From: Clonostachys chloroleuca
Taxonomy: Eukaryota; Ascomycota; Sordariomycetes; Hypocreales; Bionectriaceae
Direction: 5' to 3'
Assembly (NCBI GenBank): GCA_037952775.1
Contig: JBANAY010000003.1
Span: forward strand, 14,694,001-14,758,000
DNA: 64,000 nucleotides
Each line of letters begins with the position of its first letter. Position 1 is the first letter of the stretch. A program made the translations under genes and the position numbers. Shown here one piece after another: positions 34,561 through 46,443 of this stretch. Under the pieces are notes generated by a model that saw only the letters and a list, made by a program, of their open reading frames with translations, did no database searches and was not told the DNA's origin.

Positions 34561-36240
34561 CTACTCATCACCTTCTGGGCCCTGCTCAACTCTCAAGACC
34601 CTGAGAATAGCAAAAATAATCACCAGAATAGTGATTGTCACTGGTATGGATATCATCCAGAACTGGCCCGACGAGTGAGATGTCGTGACAATATCAGTGA
34701 CGTTCATTCCAAAATACGATGTAAAGAAGGACAATAACACAAATATGGTGGTTATCGCAGTGAAAATGATGACCGATCTAGATTACACCCTCGAGCTCCT
34801 GGCTTCGTCAATCGCGAGCGCTTGTTGCTTAGTTGCGAGGTGACTTTACGATACCGCGAGTTCTTATTGCTCAAGTACACGAAGCTGTAGAAGCACATCA
34901 AGGTGTCATTCCACCTTGGCTCTCAAGGATCTCCAATGTTCAATAATCGTCGAAAAGTCTTTATCGATCAAACCGATCTCGTACTGGATCAATGAACGCA
35001 TTTTCGGTAACGGGGTGTGGTCTGGATAGAAAGGGGCTTGGTAATTGTCAAAGAGCGGGATTCCATAGATAGGGAACTCGCGCACATCTCTTCCAGATAT
35101 TCTAAGCCGTCAAGAACAGCCTGCCGGAGGCTGAAGAGAAGTTCAACATGCTGGCGACTAGCATCACGAGTATTTTTTAGTCCCACAAAGACCTTATTGA
35201 GAGCTCTCCCTGGGTATCATGCATCATCTGATTGTTTTCGACTAATGCACGAACTAAAGCGTAATACAGTAACGCGATATCCGGGTTCTCTCTCAGCACA
35301 TCCTCCTCTCGGAGCAAGCGGTCGGCAAGAGTCTTATAGAGTCTGGAGCAACCACAAGTTAACAAGGTTTTCCCCATAAAACTCAAGCCTCTCCACCGCA
35401 TCGTCCCAGTTCCCGAAAAAATAAACGTCATTCATGTCAGCCAATTTGTGCAATTCACGAAGACCAGGCTTCTCATCATATACCATTTCTCTGATACAAT
35501 TAACAGCGTTAATAAATCCAATGCCTTGTTCTAAACAATTGTGTCCGCTCCTTTGCAGACCCTTGCTCAGAGTTGAGCGATTATGCAAATAATCAAGGAG
35601 CAGTTTATAGGGTTCCGAATTTATCCACGTCGATACGTTGACGCGCAACCCTATGAAATTTGGACTGCCAGGTCTCTTTCGGTAATATCTCCCAATGCGT
35701 TTGTAGTCTGTTCACGCGGTTGAGGAGTTGAGCTTGTTGACCAGGATGCTGGCTACGACGGTATACTTACAAGGATCCTCTGGCGGAGGAGACCGGCCAG
35801 CTCTGCGATCCAGTTCTTCTAGACGCTTTCGAAGCATCGCCACTGGCGACTTCTCAAAGAGGGTAGATATAATGCCCCATTGCGAGAATCTAGGATCTGA
35901 ACCCCAAAAGGTCCCATATTGATCATATTCGACGAATATCCATCTGTTGCATGGCGTGATGTCTTCGGGCTGGAGAATCAAGTCCGACGCCAACACCTCT
36001 CCGAACGTGTATTCTCTCGTACGGAGAGTTGCGGTTGAGTATTCAGTTATGAAGACTCTGGCGTCTTCAATGGGCGGGAAGCATTGGTATGTTAATACCA
36101 GCAGTTCGTCTCGTCTCGCAAAGGGTGTTCGAGAACCGCATGCGAGGTTTTTGATCGTGAGACTAGTTCCGTTTCGCTCGCTGAGGCTTCTCTTAAGTCG
36201 GCGGTGGAAAGTATAGAAGGTGTTCTCGTCGCATATTTAA
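34561..36240 (-). pseudogene. CorA-like membrane protein relic
   Basis: The minus-strand C-terminus retains a CorA-type pair of membrane helices: VIIFTAITTIFVLLSFFTS, then YFGMN with the invariant Gly-Met-Asn signature, then FWMISIPVTITILVIIFAI, ending at the stop at 34561. Upstream coding stretches (EYDQYGTFWGSDPRFSQWG near 35920; VELLFSLRQAVLDGLEYLEEM near 35130) belong to the long cytoplasmic part found in fungal CorA-like proteins. Several stops occur in the C-terminal frame (after KVE, LEQ, AVS and SSRV), mostly TAA at likely Gln codons, plus frame changes further upstream. CorA proteins carry magnesium ions, but many fungal relatives are of unknown substrate. The gene is dead. It may extend to about 36600. 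Confidence 0.7.
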
Positions 36241-37495
36241 GTCTTGATTTCCAGTTAGTTCAAGTTTTGCCTCACGTGGAAAATGCTCTTTACTAATTCA
36301 CCTTCTTAGCTTCCGTATGGCCGATTCAGCTCTATCCTGGCCATTCGCCGTGTGCTTACGATTGATAAACCTGAACCAGTTCGCGCGCCGATCCGCCTGT
36401 TCCACGGTTTCTGGACCAGAATGCCTTTTTTTGCGAATCCTCGGCTTGTCGGATTGAGTGAGCGCATCGAAAGGATTAACTTTTGTCGCCAAAATATTTG
36501 TAGACTCGCGACGCCGAAGGGGGGAGCAGGTTCGTCAAATGGGGAAGGCAGATGTTGTCTCCATTCGGAGAGTTTCTCGGGCCCCATCAGGAGCACTGGA
36601 TAAAACTCGACTAATCAACACCTTGCGATGACGGTTGAAAGATCCGGTGTGCATTACAACATGTCGTGGAAACAAAGCAACGAATGGATGCTCGAGAGAG
36701 ACTTGGAATCTAATCAAAGGATCCTAGAAGGATCAAACAGTCAGCCTCACCATCTGGCTGGTATGATGCGCATGACCGCCTTGCTTTTTCCATAAGTTGC
36801 CTTCGAAAACGGCTTATCACATATTGTGAGCACCAAAGAGGCAGCTAATTGGGTGCTCCAACTTCGCCACGGAGAAGTCCCACGTAAGCACAGTGGTCTT
36901 GTTTTCATCTTTGACGCATGCTTTCGGGGCCAGCTGGATATGGCAAGCGATCGGGCCCCTTTTCTCCAAATGAGCCCAACTATTCGCCTGTTTCTTAAGC
37001 ATCTAGATCTGTTATTGATATAGGCATTAAAGCTACGCGAGCTAATATAGAGCGATACCAAGGCAGTGGCAAGCTCTAATTCGCTTCTGTACGAGTCTTG
37101 AGCGCAAAATTACTTGGCCAAACGCTTTGGCCTCAACAGTAAAGCTGTGAGGCAATAAATCTCAATGTACTGGGAAGATATTCTCATGACGCTCAGAAAC
37201 GCACTGAGCCTTAGTGACATCTATAAGAAACTAAAACGAAGGAAAGCTTGTTGAAAAACATTGCCTTGGCGAAGTCCTTTTAGCAGGAATCTTGTCGTAG
37301 CCCTACAGCAGTCAACAGGAATCAGGAATCAGACTGCTGCTTGATCCAAGAGCGCTAGAAGATGGAAACCTCGGCGAAGAGGGCAGAGGTGGGTGGGAGA
37401 AACGCACATGCTCACAACTATTACTACATATAGTCTCAAGTGTGGAATAAGAGGTCACTTCACGGTACAAGCGTTTATCTCCCATTTTCTGCGTT
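36241..37495. other. Unassigned, possibly degenerate sequence
   Basis: Minus-strand open stretches at about 36298-36600 (for example DKPRIRKKRHSGPETVEQADRR) and 36817-37002 have a protein-like composition but cannot be joined into a gene. They may be the decayed N-terminal part of the CorA-like gene. Nothing else is supported. Confidence 0.4.
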
Positions 37496-39870
37496 TCATA
37501 TTGATAGATTTGTTGGGTCCGAACGATCCCCGCCCAATTCACCTTCTTCAAGGCCGTCCCATTGATGACGGTCGATTCCCAGCATATCAAGGAAATCATC
37601 GAACTCCTCAGTGCCCGTTTCCGGGTGGAAAGTGGATTCCGAAGAATTCACTTCACAGTACAGCCTCGCAAGCTCAGAGAGGATTTTCATTAAGTGGCAC
37701 GCACGTGAGTGTGGATCGCCCTCGCCCGTGCTCAGACATGCTATGAAGTCTTCGAGGCGCGCGAGGTCCGCTGAATTGCAGTCGTGCATAACGGAACAAA
37801 ATACAACGATGAATGGTAAGAACGGAACAAAATGGACGGTCCTTGGGTTTGGTTAGAACGTTCCTGACCGTTGGGATCCTTCTTGGGGAACCTACCAATT
37901 TATGTGGCTCCTGAATGATGAGGGCATAATGGTAAGGGATCGGAGATCATCCAGAGATTGTCTATGAGTTTCTAGCGCCATACGAGCGACGTCGATTGCA
38001 TGATATGGAATACATTCAAAGATCCCTGCGGTGACTGGAGCCATGCGGCATATCAGCGTGAGAACAGAGAGATAGACTATACGCTCTGTTTGTAAGTATA
38101 CACTCTTCCTTGGGTCAGTTTGTGCCTGACGAGCAGCATTTTCTGTAGACTATTGACTTGGTTAGTGGGATCTCAACCAAACTACCCAGGATTCCACACA
38201 CATATGACTTATGCTGTTGATCTAAAAGCATTTGCAATTCTACAGACAGCGCGCCAGCCATCTCCATTCGCTCCACTTCTCGTTTCTGTGACGCGACGCA
38301 GCCATAAAGCTGGTTGTATGTTCTAGCTTGGATATCGGCAAATTTAGTCCATCGATGGACGGTAGGGTCTGACGGGAGAGCAACGTCGTACTCCACAACT
38401 ACTGGTGTCCGACCGAGTCGCAGGCTCAGGGCTTTGTCAAGCCTGTACACTGACCAGAAGAGCTTCGACTTATCTGCCTTAGCTTTCTCTCCATGACATT
38501 CTATGCGCGATCTCCGATGATATCCGAGCGTCTGGCACATGCTTGCGGCCGTCGAGTTTAGAGTCCACGCAAGTGTTGGCTGATTGGTATCAATGGCATG
38601 CTGAGCCTGAACAAATCCAGTATGAGTACCCAGAGTCTAAGTCAAATCTGAGAGGTTGCTTTACTTACTCCGAGAACTAGACTCGCGATCGTCTTTGATG
38701 AGGGTGGCAGAACCAACGGGAGATGAGAGATACTATTCAACGCGTTCGTTTGACATTGGGTGCCAAAGCCGAAGTATTTCTGCTGCCCTGAGACAACACC
38801 ATACTCGCAGAATACCCATGCCAAGAAGCTGTTGGCGATGATAAAGTCAAGCTGGCTGAATTTGGAAATAGGAAAATAGAGCCGTTGGCATGAATCCGCA
38901 AATTGCTCAATGTCAAGAACCTGAGCAAGCCAAAATAGTATGTAGCACGGAGTGTTTTCTGATCAAAAGATACTCAAAACTAAGCCGGCGCCTCAAGTGC
39001 AATAACTGATACGACTCACCTCTTGCCCAGCGTAAAACAATCACGGCTTCTTCTTGAGGGGGTAGCTCCAAGCTGTCAGAAAACCCTGTCATGGCGACGT
39101 CGGCAGTTTCACTGCCCTCGAGATTATTCTCATCACCTGAAGCGAGTATTTTTTGTAATGATTCCATGATCGCATTACGGTTTGCATTGGGTTGTGAGAA
39201 GGGCCCAAAACCAATCAGTTCACTTACAAATTGACCCGTGAGCTTAGATTGTGCATGGAAAAGAGAATCCCTCTCGTCATAATCAAAAGCCTGTGTTTTC
39301 CTCGAGTCCTGACTGTTGGTCTCAGGGTGAAGAGCTCCTTGGTGAACTCTGGGGGTCGACGAGGGAGCTCCCGGAAATGCACGTATGCCAAGACCTTGAA
39401 GTAGTTGCCTTATGCCATCGACATTTTGGGCAATCTCATCAATCTTCTTTTCACTAAATGATGGCAATAACGTTAGGCCATATGCCCTTGCCCAGATTGA
39501 GAAGAGATAATGCACCCACTAATTTGCTGATATGAGGACTCTCTGGCGGCCCTCGCCAGCTCTAGGCTTCTGAGGAGAGTGTGTGCATTCAAGCCTAGCA
39601 CTAGAGCAGTTCGCACAAGGCGATGCTCTATCGCAGCCAATCTAACATGCAATCAGCTCTGGACGCGATCGCTGGCGAGAGTGTCTAATCAAAACCCTGA
39701 CCTTTCTTACGCGACATTGGTCACACTTCAGAACATGTGACGTCAGCACGCGGCATTATAATAAGTGACAGGGCAAATCAATCGCTCAGATATCGAAAAG
39801 GCTCACGTACCGAGCGCCGCACAATCACCGGCCGCGTTGTGCTCTGCTTCCCGCTCCGGTCCTCTTCCAT
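37496..39870 (-). CDS. Zn2Cys6 transcription factor 1
   Basis: Eight exons in minus order, 39870-39811, 39725-39702, 39641-39520, 39453-39020, 38958-38669, 38606-38202, 38149-37896 and 37841-37496, total 645 codons (644 residues) with no internal stop. The binuclear zinc cluster is C-X2-C-X6-C-X5-C-X2-C-X6-C (CDQCRVRK joined to IGCDRASPCANCSSARLEC). It is split by an intron, and its first part lies on a 24-nt exon. A fungal_trans (middle homology) region includes LGYHRRSR, LFWSVYRLDKALSLRLGR and VVVEYDVALP. Such proteins bind CGG-containing DNA in the nucleus and control nearby metabolic genes. It is transcribed divergently from the epimerase-like gene at 41127, sharing a 1.25-kb promoter region, so that gene is the most likely target. 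Confidence 0.9.
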
Positions 39871-41126
39871 GGTAACATCGGTTGCTAGAGAGGGAAACGA
39901 ACACCAAGAAGCCCTCCACTGAATAAAATTATAAAAGAGGGGATTGAGGTAGCATGGCTTTGAGTTGAGGTGGGTCAGAGACTCAGGGGGAGCCCTAGCC
40001 TACTTGCCTGCTAAAGTTCGCTTTGTCAGACCATAAATCCCGTTATTTTGCCGTCACGGACATCCTGATAACATTTTATCAAATACCTACGCGACACAGA
40101 CGCGTTTTGGTGCGCCTTTGGTAGACAACGCGACCCGCGCCCAAGCAAGTGTAATGTGTCAAAATAGATAACGGCGTAGCTCGGAGCAGTGAATACGAGT
40201 AGATGCTTTGTTTCTGCTAGCTTGCAATTGACTAACTATGTGCTGTAAGATATCTCTAACCGACAAGTTGGCTCTTGACCCTTCCAAATTCCCAAATCGC
40301 GATGTTGTTTATTTTATAGTGGCTTCATCTTCCAGACCCACTTACGCGCGCTCTCATTAGTCAATCACTCTTGGCCCCCGGCATTATGATTCTGTCTTGA
40401 TTCTTGGAATTGGAAGACGAGATAACAGAATCGAGGGAGCAGCCTTTTTTTTTTGATGGATCAATAAACGCCACCTCTTAGAATCAGCTAGAGATCTTCC
40501 GCATGGCTATGAATAGTTTGTCAAGTTTCGCTGAACGTTTAACCATGGCTCGCCTCACGGGAGATCCATACAAGTAATGTGACAACCATGGATGATAGGA
40601 AGTTAACCTCTCAGAATCATTTCAATCCAGCCCGTTATAGATCAACTCAATTTTGGGATAGTTCGAAAGTTATTAAGTCGCTTTGATAGATTTTTCTAAA
40701 TTCTCAATCTAGGAAACTGCAATCTCGGATATTCCCATACAATTACATCCTCAGGAGGCGCATAGAGATCAGAGGGTCCCGGGTAGGTCTCCTGAGCTGC
40801 CAAAGGCGAAAGCTACCTAAGCCTCGGTAAGAGCAGGGCCAAACAATTCGGCAATTCAGTTCAATTTGGAAGGCGGTAAAATTCAATCCAATCAAAAGCG
40901 AGGTGTGGATTATCGAATTCCACCGCTGTTGCAGCCCCACTTGCCCCATCGCCGAGCCGGAGACGCGAGCGTTTCCGGCTCCACTCCAGAGTTCCACCCT
41001 CAGAGGCTGAGACCAATCATATGCACACTGGCGAGTGGTTGTTGAGACATCTATAAAGATGGAATCAATCTCAAGCTCATGCCGATTCATGATTTAAATC
41101 TCTATGCTTCGACCTTTTTCTTAGTC
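39871..41126. promoter_or_regulatory. Divergent promoter region between regulator 1 and the epimerase-like gene
   Basis: This 1.25-kb region separates two divergent start codons. It has no convincing coding sequence. No exact copy of the CCACCGG motif seen further right was found here. Confidence 0.5.
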
Positions 41127-42568
41127 ATGGATTGCAGAATTCTTGTTACTGGTGCCGCTGGATATATGCAAGTACTTACTCAACTCTCACTCTCGATTTG
41201 CTTACGCTAACACGCCCATCTAGTGGCGGCACACTCATCAATGCACTGCTAACAGAGCAGCATAGCATTGTCCCACCCCGAAACATAGTTGCGGTAGTCC
41301 GGTCCGACAAGCAAGCTCTCGAACTATCCGCCTTGGGGATTGACGCCGTCCATGCCGACTTGGGGGACACCGACGCAATCAATCAACTTGTTCTTGAGAA
41401 AGACAGTTAGTGCCATGGTTTGTAGTCGGTGAAATCGGTCTGACAAGTGTTTGGTAGTTGAACTCGTAGTTCACTGCGCTAGTGCCACTAACGCTTCTCT
41501 CGCGAAGTCGCTCCTCTCGGGCTTGGGAAGGAGAATTCAGCAGACAGGAAAGGCAGCCTACTTCATACACGTAAGTTTGATACTTAATGGTTGATATAAT
41601 TCTCTCCTCTAATCCGGGTCGCCCATCTAGACCTCTGGGGCAAGTGCCTTCGCTGATCTTACAGGTTGGCCTCATGGCAAGGTCTCTGATACTGACCAAG
41701 TTCACGCTCTCGTCAAGCAAGTTTCGACGCCATACGTGGTCAGGGATACGGATAATACCATTTTTGACTTGTCATACGAGAATAATGTCACAAGTTTCAT
41801 TGTTGTCCCGCCTCTCATCTGTAAGTGGCATTTCTTCCTTATGAAAAATACCCCACAGACATGGCAACATTCGTCTAAGATCAAATCCATAGATGGCAGA
41901 GGCACCGGAATATCAAACCACATCTCTTCCCAGCTTTCAGTCTATATCCAAGCAGCAATTGCAAACAAGGCCGTTTACAAATTCTCTAAGGATAGCGTAA
42001 GTGAGATCGCTAAGGTGCCCTCTCACTGGATCGATATCTCTAACCCAAGTACACACGGTTATAGGAATGGCAGGCTATTCATGTCACCGACTTAGCTCGC
42101 TTTTACACTAGCATCATCCGCAGTATAGTACTTGGTAATGCTCCCGTGGGTGGCCCGGACAATTACTTTTTTGCCTCGGCTCATAAACTACCATGGTGGG
42201 ATCTGCTTCGCTGCCTGGCCAGCCGTCTCCATGCCAAAGGGCTCGTTTCAACAGCAGATGTCAACGTCTGGCCTAACGGGGATCTGGCGGCAAAGAGCTT
42301 TGGCATGCCTTTGGAATATGTGAAAATTGGGTGGAATTCAAAGTAGGTTTCTTGTGCTACTAACATTGTTGCCGTTACCAAACCGCATAGGGGTTGAGAC
42401 TGATCATGGTATAGCTCTATCACGCTCTGCCAGAAGGGTGATCTCATTGGGTGGAAACCAATTTGGAATTATGCTATGCTTCGAGAACACATGGATGATG
42501 AGATTGAAAAAGTCCAGCAAGCAGGTTTGAGCGCGACAATGATAAAATTGCCCCCAAAGTTGCGTTAG
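41127..42568 (+). CDS. NAD(P)-dependent epimerase/dehydratase-like extended SDR
   Basis: Seven exons (41127-41167, 41224-41405, 41458-41570, 41631-41820, 41893-41996, 42074-42342, 42415-42568) give 351 codons (350 residues). Exon 1 encodes the start of a Rossmann fold, ILVTGAAGYI, and exon 2 continues GGTLINALL, so the nucleotide-binding loop spans the first intron. That intron uses a GC donor (GCAAGT). Further features are VVRSDKQALELSALGIDAVHADLGD (binding of the second part of the cofactor), VVHCASATNA, FVVPPLIYG-like FIVVPPLIYGRG, VHVTDLARFY and IGWKPIW at the C-terminus. The Tyr-x-x-x-Lys pair is not obvious, as in atypical members. The likely substrate is a small metabolite or a sugar-nucleotide-like compound, which the sequence does not reveal. 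Confidence 0.87.
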
Positions 42569-43666
42569 TTCAGCAGAGTACTGCGAGACCATGGCACCGG
42601 GAAGTCCTAAGGTAATGCTCGATGAGAGATGTATGTCGTTATCCTAGAGACACTAGTCATGGACTGGGTAGCTCATCTCCCATCCAGATTAAATAACTGT
42701 CATAGTTTTTCACCATAATAATCTTTAAGCACTTTTCTTTCGCTTCATCAACGTGCTTTGATACCAGAACTTGGACTTTGTGATTTGGGCATCGTTCATC
42801 GTTGAGAAGCTTTGACGGAGCCCAATGCGTCGGCCATTCTAAGTAGATGCATAAACAGGCTAACTGCTTAACATTGTGCAGAGGCGCGAGGAGTTGACAC
42901 GCAAATTACTCTAGAATATGTGTTGTTCCCTTAAGTGGCTAGTCAACGTCAATATCAGCAGCTGTGGTCGAAATGTGGACAATAAGTATAAGGCTCGAAT
43001 CCCGCAGCAGACGCCAGACGCTTAATAGCCATATGCCATCCTGTGTAAGCAGAATCGACCTCGGAAAGGCTGGAACCGTTTATTTCAGAATAAATTACCC
43101 TTCCACAAACTGCGAGATCGTACAGAGCTGAAACATAGTGAAAATTTAGCCGAATTGAGGCAAAATCCAGTGTCAACAATAGAGTTGTATTTAATTTAGT
43201 AGTGAGGAGGTAAAGAGTAATGGTGGTCTACGCTATTGCATTTCTTAAGCAACATATTGACTACACGGCCGATATAGAAAAAGATAATTCCAGAGATATT
43301 ACCGGCTTAACATATATGTAGAAAAACGTGCTACCAGTGTATATTAAGATCTTACTATATTGTTAAGAGAGATAATAATTGAGGGTGTATTTATTTTCAG
43401 AAGCCTCACAGAAAGGGCTGTGTGTCTAATAGTTTAGTAATCTAATATTAGGTACTTACCTAGGTTCCCTAGGCTTGTGCCTCGGACCTGAAAGCCGCTT
43501 ATGTGATATGGTGGGAGCACACGCAGCATCGGGGCGATGACAAATTATAACCTGGGTGGCTTGGACGAGATTATCCTGCCCTCTGCCTTGTTTTCTTCCC
43601 CTTTTCCTGCACCATTTAACGTATAATAACAAATTGGCTCCAATATCGACTTTAAACACAAGCCCA
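42569..43666. other. Intergenic region before regulator 2
   Basis: About 1.1 kb between the epimerase-like gene and the next regulator, both on the plus strand. It contains the 3' untranslated region and the promoter of regulator 2. No gene is seen. Confidence 0.55.
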
Positions 43667-46060
43667 ATGAATCAAGAGACCAATCTCGAACCGTTTCTTG
43701 TAGCTGGCCGAGCGCGACGTGCGTGCGTGCGATGCAAACGCCAGAAACTGAAAGTAAGAGCGTGCCGAGCTTGTGTAAGAAGCCAAATTGATCCAGAGTC
43801 CCAGTGCGACAACCAGCGACCATGTTATCTCTGCATCCGCTCAAACATGGAATGCCGAGATGAGGAGCGAAAGTAAGCCTGAAAGCCCCTGTAAGAATAC
43901 TCACAGTTAGTAACCTCCCCACAGCAACAGGAAGCCGAGGATACGAGCCAACTTTCGTGGAGAAAATAGGAGAGGGGAACATGCCAAGACAGCTCAGACG
44001 CATCGCGAAACGGCGCTTCCCTCACAGACCTTCTTAAAGTCCCTCAGCCATACGGTGACGTCGGTATCATATAGCGAACGGACCTCGACCCTGAGATTAG
44101 TTGACCAGGTATGTTTTCCTTGCTCACTACTTACCCAGAGCTCAGAGACTGATTCTCATTCTAGGTTTACAGTGAGAATAGTCAAAATCCATCGGGAACA
44201 CCGCAAGATATTCAATTAGATGCCTTGCCTGATCATCCACCACAACATTCAATGTGCATACTCAGAGAGGCGGTCCCTGTTGCACAGCTCATCGGGACAG
44301 AGCTTCCGCCTCCTGCTGTCGTCGAATGCCTGCTTGAAAGTTTCTCGACGTCTGTGGCTTGGTACCTGTCTTTTTTTCATGAGCCGACTCTGCGCGCGCG
44401 GCTGCAAGGCATTACTGATGCGGGACGAGCAGGAACGGAAGATACATCTTTTCTGCTACTCGTGCTTGTCGTCCTCGCCATCGGCGCCCAATACATAACA
44501 GCCGAGCAGAAGTGGCGGCACTTTGGGTTCGAGTTTGACCCGACAAATGTGCAGGATCGGCTTATCGGAACCGTTGAGACAAAGTTACTCATTGTATTGG
44601 ATGAATCAAGCACATCCTCGGTATCGCTTTTCAACCTGCTTGGATCGTACTACATATTTAACCGCAAAACAAGGCGTGGGTTCACACTCATGGGAGCTGC
44701 AGTGCGAGTAGCTCACATGATGGACTTGCATAACGAATCGGCTTGGGGCGAAGTCGATCCTACCGAGAGGCAAGCCCGCAGGCGTGCTTGGTGGACTCTT
44801 TATACTGGCGATAGGTGCATAACCCATTCCTATACAATATCATTCCTGATTATACTCACTATAGGCAAGATTCACAGCGCAGGTCTTTGGTAGGCCGGCC
44901 GCCATCCAAGACATTGACATGTATGTCCACTACAATGGAACTGACGACCAAGGTGACACCGCACAGCGTGCTGGTGAAGACGACGAATCTCATGATGACG
45001 CGCAAATGCTTGTTGATCGAGAGATATATCAAGTGTATAAAGCCAAGCTTTATCAAATCGCAACGCCCCTTACTAGAGGCATGCAGCCCCCCAAGGATCA
45101 AGCTACGAATGAGTTAATTCATGAAGTCCAGAATGTGCATCAACAGCTACTTAAATGGGAGAAGAGTCTACCGCCCAAGCTGAGATTGGAGTCCTTTGAG
45201 GGGACCCAGTTTAGTCACTCCAAAGATTCGCCTTTATCAACTCTGAACCTCCAAGCTCTAGCACTTCAAGTCTCCTACGACAATACGCAATTGCTGTTGC
45301 ACCGACCTTTAGTTATTAGCAGGCACTTGGGCAAGCCAATAGGGACAGCTGCCGAGCCAACAGATGAGGGCTTCATCTTGACCTCACGGCGCCAATGCTG
45401 GTCATCTGCGATGCGTATATCGTACCTTGTCAAGCACAAAGCGGCTCTAGAATTCGCGAACAACACGCCAATGGGGGCACATATAGGTATCCACATCTTT
45501 ACTGCTGGAGTTATGCTAGCTGTATTTGCACTTCTCAGTCCCATGTCGAACCAAGCCCAGGAGGCAAAACAAGGCCTAAGCCGCTTGCTCGAGATTCTTA
45601 CCTCGAATAAGTCGTGGAATCCCGTCCTCAGCCAGAGTGCAGCAATTCTCAAGGATCTGTTGAGACTAATCATGGAGAAGGAGCTCAAGGTTTTGGTAGA
45701 GCCGAGCCATGGCCGCGCTGGAAGCAAATTGTCCGAGGAGGACGCAACTGCCAGCCATGGTTTGCCCCAAACGAGCACGACGGGGGACCAGCTCGGGTCT
45801 GGCCTTGGTCATCATAATCTGGTAGCCCCATCCTCACCTCCCCCATTCTTCTCCCACCCGCATGATTTTGGAGATTGCTTTGCTTTCCTAGCGAATGGCT
45901 CTTTTGACGAGGCAATGACGTCCTTTCAAGATGGTATGTGCATAGACTTGAGATTATAATCTGCGAGCTTCTGCTTGTATGCGGAGAGCTAACTCGTACT
46001 ATGATTGGCGCAGCCTTCCTCGGCGATGGAACGTCCATGCTAGTCCATGAGTCGAGCTGA
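43667..46060 (+). CDS. Zn2Cys6 transcription factor 2
   Basis: Six exons (43667-43753, 43805-43872, 43925-44108, 44165-44814, 44870-45933, 46014-46060) total 700 codons (699 residues). The zinc cluster is ACVRCKRQKLK joined across intron 1 to CDNQRPCYLCIRSNMEC, again C-X2-C-X6-C-X5-C-X2-C-X6-C. The middle homology region has LVLVVLAIGAQY, FNLLGSYYIFNRKTRRGFTLMGAAVRVAHMMDLHN and RRRAWWTLYTGDR, as in xylanolytic-type activators. The acceptor of intron 2 contains two AGs six bases apart (CAGCAACAG), so alternative in-frame splicing that adds or removes two residues is possible. It is a nuclear regulator; position suggests control of the SDR, cupin, transporter and hydrolase genes to the right. 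Confidence 0.9.
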
Positions 46061-46443
46061 TTCAACATGGAATACTTAGCATAGCCTATGGTTTAGACAA
46101 TAATAACGGAAGTAGTATTGAAAATTGGGAGGATATGTTGTAAATTCCAGCCAGTTTGATTGCAGCTTTACAACACTCTTTCCGGTGCAAAGTGAGCTAC
46201 TAGCTATATGGAATTCAAAACACCTGCTATCAGATAGTACTCATATATTCAGTGCTCCAAGTATAAAATGGATAGACTTCCGTCCTTTAAGCGGTAGGTC
46301 AAGGAATGTGGTCGATCCCGGTCGTTGATAAGCTTGATACTTTGAGATTGCAACAAGCTTAGCTCAGTATAAATTTCTTTAATTTAGCTTTCTATTATGA
46401 AATACATGCTTCCCTATCCAGTGCACTCTTGAAGTAGGTAGCT
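46061..46443. other. Convergent 3' intergenic region
   Basis: Between the stops of regulator 2 and the minus-strand SDR. No coding sequence is seen. Confidence 0.55.

Noticed and set aside
36826..37023. Plus-strand frame with a seemingly protein-like composition
   Set aside because: No start context, splice signals or family motif; it overlaps an equally plausible minus-strand stretch in degenerate sequence.
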